Assembly (NCBI GenBank): GCA_023437745.1 | Contig: JAEZFI010000075.1 | Location: 1 to 8,762 of the forward strand | Reading direction: 5' to 3' | Length of the DNA stretch: 8,762 nt | Source: Actinomycetes bacterium | Lineage (GTDB): Bacteria > Actinomycetota > Acidimicrobiia > Acidimicrobiales > Microtrichaceae | In this document: positions 1-5,577 of the stretch, piece after piece | Layout: each line of letters starts with the position of its first letter | Numbering within the stretch: position 1 is the stretch's first letter | Made by a program: the position numbers and the translations under genes | Notes under the pieces: generated by a model | Databases searched by the model: none | What the model saw: the letters and a program-made list of their open reading frames with translations, nothing else | Told to the model about the DNA's origin: nothing

Positions 1-1
1 C

Positions 2-499
2 CGGGGCGACCTGCTGGCGGTGCTCGGGGCCATCCACACCGGCGACGCCGCCAACGTCATCCCCACCACGGCGGTGCTGCGTGGCAGCGTCCGCACCCCC
101 GACCGCACCGTGTGGGCGGACGCCGAGTCGATCCTGACGGCGGCCGTGGTGGAGCTCACCAGCGGCAGCGGCGCGAGGGTCGAGATCGACTATCGCCGCG
201 GTGTCCCGCCGGTGGTGAACCACCCCGCCGAGACGGCGCTGATGGCAAGCGTCGTCCGCCGCGAGCTCGGACCTGAGGGGGTCGTCGAGGCCTCGCAGAG
301 CCTCGGGGGCGACACGTTCGCCTGGTACCAGGAGCACGTCCCCGGTTGCTACGCCCGCCTCGGCGTGCACGACCCGCGATGGGGCGTCGAGAAGCGGGAC
401 CTCCACTCGGGGGCGTTCGACGTCGACGAGCGGGCCATCGCCATCGGCGTGCGAATCCTCGTCCGAGCCGCGCTCGAGCGGCAGCGCGTCGAGACCTGA
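2..499 (+). CDS. M20-family amidohydrolase/peptidase, C-terminal part (5' end outside window)
   Basis: This is the last 165 codons of a metal-dependent hydrolase of the M20 amidohydrolase group (N-acyl-amino-acid or hippurate amidohydrolase type), open from base 2 and ending at the TGA at 497-499. Two family signatures are visible. The stretch GDAANVIPTTAVLRG followed by SVRT is typical of the small dimerisation domain of M20D enzymes. Near the end, GGDTFAWY, VPGCYARLG and DLHSGAFDVDERA match the C-terminal catalytic-domain block, where the LHS histidine is the usual last metal ligand. The common GGEDF motif reads GGDTF here, a variant I believe also occurs in actinobacterial members. The first metal-binding half lies outside the window, so the substrate cannot be inferred. 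A GTG at position 20 is internal, not a start. The family call is solid; the specific activity is not known. Confidence 0.88.
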   Translation, partial: RGDLLAVLGAIHTGDAANVIPTTAVLRGSVRTPDRTVWADAESILTAAVVELTSGSGARVEIDYRRGVPPVVNHPAETALMASVVRRELGPEGVVEASQSLGGDTFAWYQEHVPGCYARLGVHDPRWGVEKRDLHSGAFDVDERAIAIGVRILVRAALERQRVET

Positions 500-513
500 T
501 CTCGCCCGCGAGA
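500..513 (+). terminator. Weak candidate hairpin after the M20 gene
   Basis: TCTCGC (500-505) and GCGAGA (508-513) can pair, giving a five- to six-base stem with a very small loop directly after the amidohydrolase stop codon. No T-tract follows. It could be a short terminator for the incoming gene or chance in GC-rich DNA. Confidence 0.2.
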
Positions 514-540
514 GGGTTCAACCAGGGCCGGATGGGGCAC
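514..540 (+). promoter_or_regulatory. Candidate stress-sigma (SigB/SigF-like) promoter for the 593 gene
   Basis: GGGTTC (514-519) and GGGCAC (535-540) are separated by 15 bases. This resembles the actinobacterial SigB/SigF pattern of a GGTTT/GTTT-like -35 and GGGTA(C/T) -10, with one mismatch in the -10 (C for T). It lies 52 bases before the ATG at 593 in the only intergenic space available. It is weaker than the exact GGGTAC boxes elsewhere in the window; the -35 is the best part. Confidence 0.33.
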
Positions 541-592
541 CCACCGGGAGCCCTGTACTCGCCATGCCGGCGACGATCCGAAAGGAATCGCG

Positions 593-1018
593 ATGCGCAT
601 CCTCACCCTTCCCCGGCTCGCCCTCCTCGGCGGCGGCGCTGCTGCCGCCTACCTGTTCGACCCCCGCTCCGGCGCCGAACGCCGCGAGCAGCTCATGAGC
701 CGCATCAACGGCCTCGGCGAACGGACCACCACCGTCGATGTCAGCGACGAGATCAGCGGTGCCGTGCGCCAGGGCGCGACCTCCGGCGCCAACGTGCCGC
801 CCACGGGCCAGGACACGGCAACCGGTACCGATCCCGACGCCCGCTACACCGAGCCCGGCTACCAGGACGTCAGCTTCGGCCAGGCCGTCGACCGTGACGC
901 CCAGCTCGCCGACCAGCTGATGGCCGAGGAGGGCGGCGACGCCGACGCCGCCGCACGTCGCTTCGAGAACCAGGCCGTGGGCGCTCCGGCGCTCCACGTC
1001 CAGGGTTGGTCCTCCTGA
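593..1018 (+). CDS. Small membrane-anchored protein with a YLFDPxxG motif, function unknown
   Basis: A 141-aa protein whose ATG at 593 is supported by AAAGGA at 581-586, six bases upstream. The N-terminus is a short hydrophobic segment (about residues 5-21, with GGGAAAAY) followed by LFDPRSGAERREQL. This 'hydrophobic helix, FDP, G, basic run' arrangement recurs in small bacterial membrane and stress proteins, including YtxH-like ones, and predicts one anchor with the rest in the cytoplasm. The remainder is hydrophilic and likely flexible (about 45-90, rich in T, D and G), with an acidic alpha-helical stretch near 100-125. No catalytic motif is recognised. It converges on the anti-sigma gene with only three bases between the stop codons, so there is no room for a terminator there. 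A stress-type promoter upstream is plausible. I do not assign a function. Confidence 0.72.
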   Translation: MRILTLPRLALLGGGAAAAYLFDPRSGAERREQLMSRINGLGERTTTVDVSDEISGAVRQGATSGANVPPTGQDTATGTDPDARYTEPGYQDVSFGQAVDRDAQLADQLMAEEGGDADAAARRFENQAVGAPALHVQGWSS

Positions 1019-1021
1019 GGG

Positions 1022-1405
1022 TCAGCTCGACGTGGCGGCCTGACCGAGGCGCATGGTGAACCACACGGTGGTTCCCTGCCGCTGCTCGGTGAAGCCCCAG
1101 TCCCACGACAGCTCGTCCACGATGCGGAGCCCTCGGCCCGAGGGCTCCGTCGGACGCGCGTTGCGCAGCGTCGGAGTGCCACCGCCGCCGTCCTTCACCT
1201 CGACGCGGAGCCGCCGTGCCGTGCGATCGAGGAGCACGGAGAACGGCTTGCCCGTGTGACGCACCGCGTTGGTGGCGAGCTCCGACACCATCAGCGTGGC
1301 GGCGTCCACGACGTCGTCGGCCTCGCCGGCGAGCTGCGAGGCGAGGAACGTGCGAGCGCGCTTCACCGAAGCGGGGCTGGCGGGGAACGACTGCTCGACC
1401 TTCAC
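1022..1405 (-). CDS. RsbW-like anti-sigma factor serine kinase (HATPase_c_2 fold)
   Basis: A 127-aa single-domain GHKL ATPase of the RsbW/SpoIIAB type. In this family the kinase binds and blocks an alternative sigma factor and also phosphorylates its STAS antagonist. The Bergerat ATP-binding motifs are all present: N-box SELATNAVRHTG (about 41-52, with E42 and N46), G1 box DGGGG (72-76), G2 box GRGLRIV (90-96) and the closing GTTVWF strand (111-116). The GTG start at 1405-1403 overlaps the STAS stop as GTGA and has GAGGTG just upstream, so the two are translationally coupled. The length fits a stand-alone anti-sigma kinase. It is the last gene of the five-gene operon. Its sigma partner is not in the window. 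Some actinobacterial homologues act in other partner-switching circuits, so the target is an inference. Confidence 0.9.
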   Translation of the reverse strand: MKVEQSFPASPASVKRARTFLASQLAGEADDVVDAATLMVSELATNAVRHTGKPFSVLLDRTARRLRVEVKDGGGGTPTLRNARPTEPSGRGLRIVDELSWDWGFTEQRQGTTVWFTMRLGQAATSS

Positions 1406-1725
1406 CGCTGCACCTCGAGGACGTCCGTGAGACCGGTCGTCTCGATGACGCGCAGCACGGCGGCGGACGGTGCAGCGACGACCACCGACACCTTGGACGC
1501 CGCCTCCAGCAGGACGGACAGACCGGAGCTGTCCATGAAGGACACGTCCGCCATGTGGAACGTCACCTGCTCCGGGCCGGCGTCGATCAGCGGCTGCAGC
1601 GCTGTGCGGACCACGTCGGCGGTCGCGACGTCGAGCTCCCCGGTCAGGCGCAAGGTCGGCGCCGAGGCGACCTCGTCCTCGACCTCGACGTCCAGCTCGA
1701 CTTCTTCGCCCTCTACGCCCGCCAT
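1402..1725 (-). CDS. STAS-domain anti-anti-sigma factor (RsbV/SpoIIAA type)
   Basis: A 107-aa STAS protein that, in its dephosphorylated state, is expected to bind the adjacent kinase and free the sigma factor. The hallmark LTGELD strand is at residues 27-32. VSFMDSSGLSVL (61-72) contains the phosphorylation site: by alignment to SpoIIAA (Ser58 in FMDSSGLG), the target is Ser66. RVIETTGLTDVL (92-103) matches the C-terminal helix and strand. The first 18 residues are unusually acidic with alternating E/V/D. The ATG at 1725 lies 13 bases inside the phosphatase gene, which ends in TAG at 1715-1713, so the two reading frames overlap. A GGGG run a few bases upstream is the only ribosome-binding signal. 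With the phosphatase before it and the kinase after it, the gene completes a partner-switching set. Confidence 0.92.
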   Translation of the reverse strand: MAGVEGEEVELDVEVEDEVASAPTLRLTGELDVATADVVRTALQPLIDAGPEQVTFHMADVSFMDSSGLSVLLEAASKVSVVVAAPSAAVLRVIETTGLTDVLEVQR

Positions 1726-3281
1726 TGCAGCCCCAGTATTGCAGTGTCGTCGTCGGCACCGGTGGGTATGAGCTCGTCGAGGATCTGGTCCAGCCGCACG
1801 GCGAGGGTTGTGCCGAGGGCAGCGCCGGTCGCCGCCTGGAGGCGCTCCATGCCCGCGTCGAGCACCTCGCCCCGTCGTTCGAACAGGCCGTCGGTGAACG
1901 CGAGGACGGTGGCACCCGCCTCCAGCTCCAGCTCGACGGTCCGGTAGCCGGAGCCGGGACCGGCGCCGACCGGCGGCCCGACGTCGGTCGCGATGAACCG
2001 GACGCCCTCTGAGTCGATGAGCAGCGGCGCCGGATGACCGGCGTTCGCGATGCACAGCCGCCGCGCCGGCACGTCGGCCAGGGCGAGCAGCACCGTGGCG
2101 AAGTGCCCGTCCCGCCCGACGCTCACGAGCCGGCACAGCCGTTCGAGGATCTCGGCGGGGTCGTCGTCGATGCTGGCGAACGCCCGGATCGCATGCCGGA
2201 GCGACGCCATCACGGTCGCAGCGTCGAGGCCCCGGCCCGACACGTCACCCACCACGAGGAGCACACGGTCGTCGTCCAGCGGGATCGCGTCGTACCAGTC
2301 GCCACCCACGTCGAGCCCTGCCGTGCCGGCCTCGTACCTGGCCGCCAGCGCCAGCCCCGGCACCTCCGGGAGGCGGTCGGGGAGGATGCTCTGCTGCAGC
2401 TGCGCCGCCACCGACCGCTGCTCCGCGTAGAGCCGCCGGTTCTCCTTCGCCAGCTCGACTGCGTGGTCACGGCGACGCTGCAGGCGCTCGACCAGGACGC
2501 CGGCGCCGAGCGCGGTGAGCAGCCCGGCACCCAGCACCAGCCACGGCAGCAGACCCAGGAGGCGCCCGCCCAGCTCCTCGGTCGGGGTCATCACCAGGAG
2601 CAGGGTCGTGTCACCGAACTCGACCTCCTCCGTGGCACGCCGTCCCTCGATGGGCAGATCGTCCGTGCTGGCCAGCAGCAGGCGGTCGTCCGCCTCCTCG
2701 GAGCCCAGGTAGACCGCGTTGTCGAGCCCGCTGAACGGGTTGTCGGGATCCTCGGGAGCCCGGCGGTCGGCGGGCAGGGCGCTCTCGGCGTACAGCACGA
2801 ACCGCCGCGGCTCGACCGGGGAGACCACGGCGTAGCCGAGGTAGGGCGGATCGTGATCGAGCAGGTCGATGACCGCCAACCCCCGAGCCTCCTCGGCCTG
2901 GACGAGCATGGCCCGGGCGTCCTCCGGAGGACGGCCCACCAGCGCGGGGTCCGGACCGATGGTGAGGATCGGGCGGGCCTCCGGTGCGTCGAGGGGCCAG
3001 ACGGACACCGACACGAACTGACCCTGCTCGCCGACGAGCGACCCGAGGAGGCGCTCGATCGCGGCCGGCTGGGCGTCGTTGGAGTCCGCGAGCACCACGG
3101 CGGACGTCAGGGGGCGACGGATGTTGGGCAGCGATGCGGTGAGGACGGAGGCCGCCTCCCTGGTGCGACGTTCCAGGATGCGGTCCTCGTTGCCGTCGTG
3201 CACCATCCAGGCCGCCGAGGCCAGCGCGCCCGTGATGACCGCCCCGATCACCAGGACGACGCCGGTGGTCCGATGCATCAC
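1713..3281 (-). CDS. Membrane-anchored PP2C-type (SpoIIE/RsbU) serine phosphatase with extracytoplasmic sensor
   Basis: A 522-aa signal-transducing phosphatase expected to dephosphorylate the neighbouring STAS protein and so switch on a sigma factor. Order of parts: transmembrane helix (about 6-27), extracytoplasmic sensor (28-240), second transmembrane helix (241-265), linker coiled coil (266-300), SpoIIE-type catalytic domain (305-520). The PP2C metal-binding motifs are intact: GGDWYD (326-331), GDVSGRGLDA (345-354), NAGHP (413-417), FTDGLFE (462-468) and ADDDTAI (509-515). The sensor has features reminiscent of CHASE domains (PPYLGYAVVSPV, LDNAVYLG, FGDTTLLLVMTP), but this is tentative and the ligand is unknown. 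The start is either the GTG at 3281 or the ATG at 3278; both overlap the DUF72 stop, giving GTGATG. No strong ribosome-binding site is seen, consistent with coupling. The family call is very secure; the signal is not known. Confidence 0.94.
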   Translation of the reverse strand: MMHRTTGVVLVIGAVITGALASAAWMVHDGNEDRILERRTREAASVLTASLPNIRRPLTSAVVLADSNDAQPAAIERLLGSLVGEQGQFVSVSVWPLDAPEARPILTIGPDPALVGRPPEDARAMLVQAEEARGLAVIDLLDHDPPYLGYAVVSPVEPRRFVLYAESALPADRRAPEDPDNPFSGLDNAVYLGSEEADDRLLLASTDDLPIEGRRATEEVEFGDTTLLLVMTPTEELGGRLLGLLPWLVLGAGLLTALGAGVLVERLQRRRDHAVELAKENRRLYAEQRSVAAQLQQSILPDRLPEVPGLALAARYEAGTAGLDVGGDWYDAIPLDDDRVLLVVGDVSGRGLDAATVMASLRHAIRAFASIDDDPAEILERLCRLVSVGRDGHFATVLLALADVPARRLCIANAGHPAPLLIDSEGVRFIATDVGPPVGAGPGSGYRTVELELEAGATVLAFTDGLFERRGEVLDAGMERLQAATGAALGTTLAVRLDQILDELIPTGADDDTAILGLQWRA

Positions 3282-4087
3282 GGCGTGAGCGTACCGGCGC
3301 GGTCCCGGGATCGCCCGGAACCGCGGGGGCTCCCGCCGGCGAGTCGATCGGCCAGCCAGGCTGCGTCGGCGACCGCGGCACCGTGCCAGTCGTTGTTGAA
3401 GTACGCGTAGACGTCACAGCCCCGACGCAGCCAGCGATCCATCTCACCGGCGACCGGCTCGAGCGCCTCGGCGCCGTAGCGGCCGTGGTAGGGCCGATGC
3501 AGCGCGTCCGGTCCGTGGAACCGCACGAACGTCCAGTCGGTGGTGAGGAGCCGCGGGTGGTCGGCCAGCAGGTCGTGCAGGCACAGCGCCGCGCGATGCC
3601 GCTCGAGCACGGCGAACACGTCGTCCGCCAACCAGCTCGGGTCCCTCAGCTCGACCGCGCACCGGAGGTCCGACGGCCAGCACTGGAGGAACTCGTCGAG
3701 GCGGTCGGTGTTGCGCCGCCACCTGGGCGGCAGCTGCACGAGCGTCGGCCCGGCGTGGGCGCCGAGCAGGCGGACCCGCTCGACGTGGTTCGGGAGCCAT
3801 CCGGCCGGGTCCTTCAGCTTCATCCGGTGCGTGCAGAACTGCCCGAGCTTGAGCGAGTAGACGAAGCCCTCGGGCGCGGCCGCTGCCCACTTCTCGAACG
3901 TGGTGGTCGCCGGCATCCGGTAGAAGGTGGCGTTCAGCTCCACGGTGTCGAACCGGCCGGCGTAGTGGTCGAACCACGCCCGCTTCGGCAGCGACTCGGG
4001 GTAGACCACTCCACGCCAGTCGTCGTACGCCCAGCCGGAGCACCCGACACGCGCGCGCCCGCGGCGAGCACGATCCGTCACCGTCAC
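3278..4087 (-). CDS. DUF72 (YecE-like) TIM-barrel protein
   Basis: A 269-aa member of DUF72, a TIM-barrel family of unproven biochemical function. Conserved blocks appear in the expected order: GCSGWAYDDWRG (15-26), VELNATFYRMP (49-59), a KLGQFCTHRMKL block (80-91), LVQLPPRW (116-123), CAVELRDPSW (143-152), VRFHG (188-192) and YAYFNNDWHGAAVADA (227-242). The last motif is the most diagnostic. The length is normal and nothing is truncated; the C-terminal 20 residues are basic and probably disordered. The GTG at 4087 overlaps the upstream stop as GTGA, and a second in-frame GTG lies two codons later. Its place between an acidic small protein and a sigma-regulating phosphatase, with overlapping starts, makes it a co-transcribed member of the stress-signalling operon. 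Its role there is unknown. Confidence 0.9.
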   Translation of the reverse strand: MTVTDRARRGRARVGCSGWAYDDWRGVVYPESLPKRAWFDHYAGRFDTVELNATFYRMPATTTFEKWAAAAPEGFVYSLKLGQFCTHRMKLKDPAGWLPNHVERVRLLGAHAGPTLVQLPPRWRRNTDRLDEFLQCWPSDLRCAVELRDPSWLADDVFAVLERHRAALCLHDLLADHPRLLTTDWTFVRFHGPDALHRPYHGRYGAEALEPVAGEMDRWLRRGCDVYAYFNNDWHGAAVADAAWLADRLAGGSPRGSGRSRDRAGTLTP

Positions 4088-4425
4088 CGCCCGCCGGCGT
4101 CGTCCGACTGCTCGACCGGAGCCGGCTGTGCCGGCGGCGCCGTGGGATCAGGGAACTCGCCGCCGCCCGCCTCGTTCCCGGGCCCCACGTTCTGCTGGCG
4201 CGGGAGGACCCAACCCTCCTCCGTCTCGACGGGCTCGCCCGTGTACATGCGGACGTCGTCGCCCTCCTCGTCGATCAGCGACCCCTGGTCGGCCAGCGAT
4301 CCCGGCCCCGTCTCGTCGAAGAACTCGCGGTCGGACCCGAGCGGCTCCTCCGGTGTGGCGTCGTCCTTCGCCCAGTGACCTCGCGGTTCGACCTCGTGCG
4401 CCTGGTCGCGGCTGGCTGCGCTCAT
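4084..4425 (-). CDS. Small acidic protein with a MYTGEPVET...GWVLP core, function unknown
   Basis: A 113-aa hydrophilic, strongly acidic protein, first gene of the five-gene minus-strand operon. The ATG at 4425 is supported by AGAGGA at 4438-4433, seven bases upstream, and by an exact GGGTAC promoter box 32 bases before the start. There is no signal peptide or membrane segment. The middle has an ordered-looking block: DDVRMYTGEPVET (56-68), EEGWVLPRQQNVGPGN (69-84), then GGGEFPDP (87-94). The ends look disordered (proline/alanine-rich tail at 95-105). The alternation of Tyr, Trp, Pro and Gly in the core suggests a conserved small fold, but I cannot name a family. It may be a stress-induced or regulatory partner of the phosphatase system; that is guesswork from position only. 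Confidence 0.75.
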   Translation of the reverse strand: MSAASRDQAHEVEPRGHWAKDDATPEEPLGSDREFFDETGPGSLADQGSLIDEEGDDVRMYTGEPVETEEGWVLPRQQNVGPGNEAGGGEFPDPTAPPAQPAPVEQSDDAGGR

Positions 4426-4432
4426 CGCGTGA

Positions 4433-4438
4433 TCCTCT
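4433..4438 (-). promoter_or_regulatory. Ribosome-binding site for the 4425 gene
   Basis: AGAGGA on the minus strand lies seven bases before the ATG at 4425. It supports that start and shows that this transcript has a conventional leader, unlike the divergent patatin transcript. Confidence 0.65.
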
Positions 4439-4457
4439 CGACGGTGGCCTGGTCGCA

Positions 4458-4485
4458 GTACCCCCGATCGAGCGGGGCGAGTCCT
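4458..4485 (-). promoter_or_regulatory. GGGTAC promoter for the five-gene signalling operon (SigB/SigF-like)
   Basis: An exact GGGTAC lies on the minus strand at 4463-4458, with AGGACT at 4485-4480 as the matching -35 position across a 16-base spacer. GGGTAC/T is the -10 of stress sigma factors of the SigB/SigF group in Actinobacteria. The predicted RNA start near 4451 leaves a leader of about 25 bases holding AGAGGA. The -35 position is only a weak match to the usual GTTT-like element. The box sits back to back with the box at 4510-4515. Confidence 0.55.
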
Positions 4486-4493
4486 GCAGGGCT
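4480..4493. repeat. Palindrome centred between the two divergent promoters
   Basis: AGTCCTGCAGGGCT at 4480-4493 is a 14-base inverted repeat with one mismatched pair around a perfect CCTGCAGG core (4483-4490). It is placed symmetrically so that each half forms the -35 position of one of the two opposed GGGTAC promoters (AGGACT on minus, AGGGCT on plus, both with 16-base spacers). It could be the paired -35 elements themselves or an operator for a dimeric regulator that controls both directions. Confidence 0.45.
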
Positions 4494-4515
4494 GGACTCA
4501 CCACTGGGTGGGTAC
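4488..4515 (+). promoter_or_regulatory. GGGTAC promoter for the patatin-like gene (SigB/SigF-like)
   Basis: An exact GGGTAC at 4510-4515 is preceded by AGGGCT at 4488-4493 across a 16-base spacer. Only eight bases separate the box from a GTG at 4524 in frame with the patatin-like gene, about where transcription should begin, so the mRNA may be leaderless. This is the mirror partner of the minus-strand box at 4463-4458. Confidence 0.5.
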
Positions 4516-4523
4516 GCCACGGC

Positions 4524-5084
4524 GTGACCGAACCCCGCCCGACCGATCGGACCTCCGTGATGCCGCGTCCCGCGACGGCGCCTCGCCGGATCGGGCTGGT
4601 CCTGGGAGGCGGTGGCGTGGTCGGTGCCGCGTACCACGCCGGCGCGTTGGCGGCGCTCGAGCACGATCTCGGCTGGGACGCCCGCTCGGCGGACGTGATC
4701 GTGGGCACCTCGGCCGGCTCACTCGTCGGGGCGCTGCTCCGACTGGACGTCCCCGCCACGGACCTCGCTGCCATGACCGTCGGCGCCCCCGCCCTCCAGA
4801 CGAGCGCAGCAGTGCACGCCGCGGTCACCGGGCGCCCCGAGTTCCCGCCCGTGTCCCTCCGGGAGCTCCTCCGCCCGCGGCTCCCCGATCCCCGAACGGT
4901 GCTGGGTCTCACCTGGCTGGGCGTCCGGGTGGGTGTGCGAGCGCTGCCGATGGTGTCGATGCTGCTGCCCGACGGCCAGCAGGTCCTCGCCCCGCACCTG
5001 GCGTTCTTCGACGAGCAGCTGCCGGACGGTTGGCCCACCGACCCGCTCCTGATCTGCGCGGTTCGCCGACCCGACTGCCGCCGC
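4524..5084 (+). pseudogene. Patatin-like phospholipase, N-terminal fragment (gene split by inversion)
   Basis: The first part of a patatin-like serine acyl hydrolase (lipid-cleaving family). The oxyanion-hole motif LVLGGGGVVG and the nucleophile elbow GTSAGS (Ser51 counted from the ATG at 4560) are both intact. The frame continues through FDEQLPDGW and LLICAVRRPDCRR, which is where family members run into an FG-containing strand. Here it turns into unrelated residues and stops at TGA 5103-5105. The continuation is found on the opposite strand (5330-5085), followed by the C-terminus again on plus (5331-5577). Start options are GTG 4524, favoured by the promoter box eight bases upstream, or ATG 4560, which lacks a clear ribosome-binding site. 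The fragment lacks the catalytic Asp and should be inactive. I infer a recently broken gene, because all three pieces still look well conserved. Confidence 0.85.
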
Positions 5085-5330
5085 AACGCTGCGCATCGCC
5101 CCTGACAGCGAGGGCACACGGGTGCTGCCCGTCATCGGCGAGATGATGATCGCGAGATCGAGGTCGTGACGGCGAAGCACGTCGGCGTTGGTCGCCGACA
5201 GCGCACCGCCGTCGACGTAGCTCGCCCCGTCGATCTCCACCCCGCGGAAGTAGCCGGGCACGGCGCACGAGGCTGCGACGGCAGCGCCGAGGCGCGCCTG
5301 GCGACCGCCGGGTCCGAAGACCGTCTGTCG
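5085..5330 (-). pseudogene. Patatin-like phospholipase, inverted middle segment with the catalytic Asp
   Basis: Read on the minus strand from 5330, this segment encodes RRQTVFGPGGRQARLG, then AAVAASCAVPGYFRGVEIDG, then SYVDGGALSATNADVL, DLDLAIIISPM and VPSLSGAMRS. These are the middle and late blocks of the patatin-like family, with the catalytic Asp in VDGG. It continues exactly where the plus-strand N-terminal fragment leaves off (CAVRRPDCRR) and ends where the plus-strand C-terminal fragment resumes (RALRHERSVLEGHGIP). Boundaries are accurate to a few bases. No long inverted repeat was found at the two ends. Frame bookkeeping shows that flipping the segment back does not by itself restore one continuous frame: there is a net one-base offset (+1 or -2), as expected if a couple of bases were lost at a junction. 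No start codon or ribosome-binding site of its own is evident. Confidence 0.85.
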
Positions 5331-5577
5331 ACGGGCGCTCCGCCACGAACGGTCCGTGCTGGAGGGTCACGGCATCCCGACCGTCGTGATCGAGCCGGGC
5401 CGCGATGTGCTGGCGCACGTCTCGAACGACTTCATGGACCAGTCCCAGGTCATCGACATCGTGCGGGAGTCGTTCATGGACACCGGCGCGCAGATCCTCG
5501 ATGACGCGTTGCTGCGGCAGCTCCGCCCCACCGAGCGAGTCTCGGCCGACGGCCGTCTGGGTAGGAGCGCGTCGTGA
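5331..5577 (+). pseudogene. Patatin-like phospholipase, C-terminal fragment
   Basis: Plus-strand codons in the frame of 5332-5577 read RALRHERSVLEGHGIP, then TVVIEPGRDVLAHVSNDFMD and IVRESFMDTG, the C-terminal region of actinobacterial patatin-like proteins, ending in TGA at 5575-5577. The fragment restores the original strand after the inverted segment. It has no convincing start of its own; the GTG at 5356 is simply a Val codon. The stop codon overlaps the GTG of the lipoprotein gene as GTGA, which suggests that the intact ancestor was translationally coupled to it. The frame differs by one from the N-terminal fragment, in line with small loss at the inversion junctions. Confidence 0.82.

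Noticed and set aside
1764..1769. GGGTAT on plus, resembling a stress-sigma -10 box
   Set aside because: It lies inside the phosphatase coding sequence on the antisense strand, with no gene downstream to be driven.
2034..3410. A 458-codon plus-strand open frame opposite the phosphatase gene
   Set aside because: It is antisense to a phosphatase with every catalytic motif intact; its translation is low-complexity (R, P, H, Q, G) with no domain, as expected from GC-rich antisense frames.
5070..5345. Site-specific recombination sites (inverted repeats) at the ends of the inverted segment
   Set aside because: Comparing the two ends by eye shows only a few shared bases, and the frame offset implies small loss; there is no recombinase gene in the window, so a programmed switch is not supported.
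5559..5564. GGGTAG upstream of the lipoprotein gene as a promoter box
   Set aside because: It overlaps the AGGAG ribosome-binding site, lacks the final C/T, and no -35 was seen; the ribosome-binding role explains it better.
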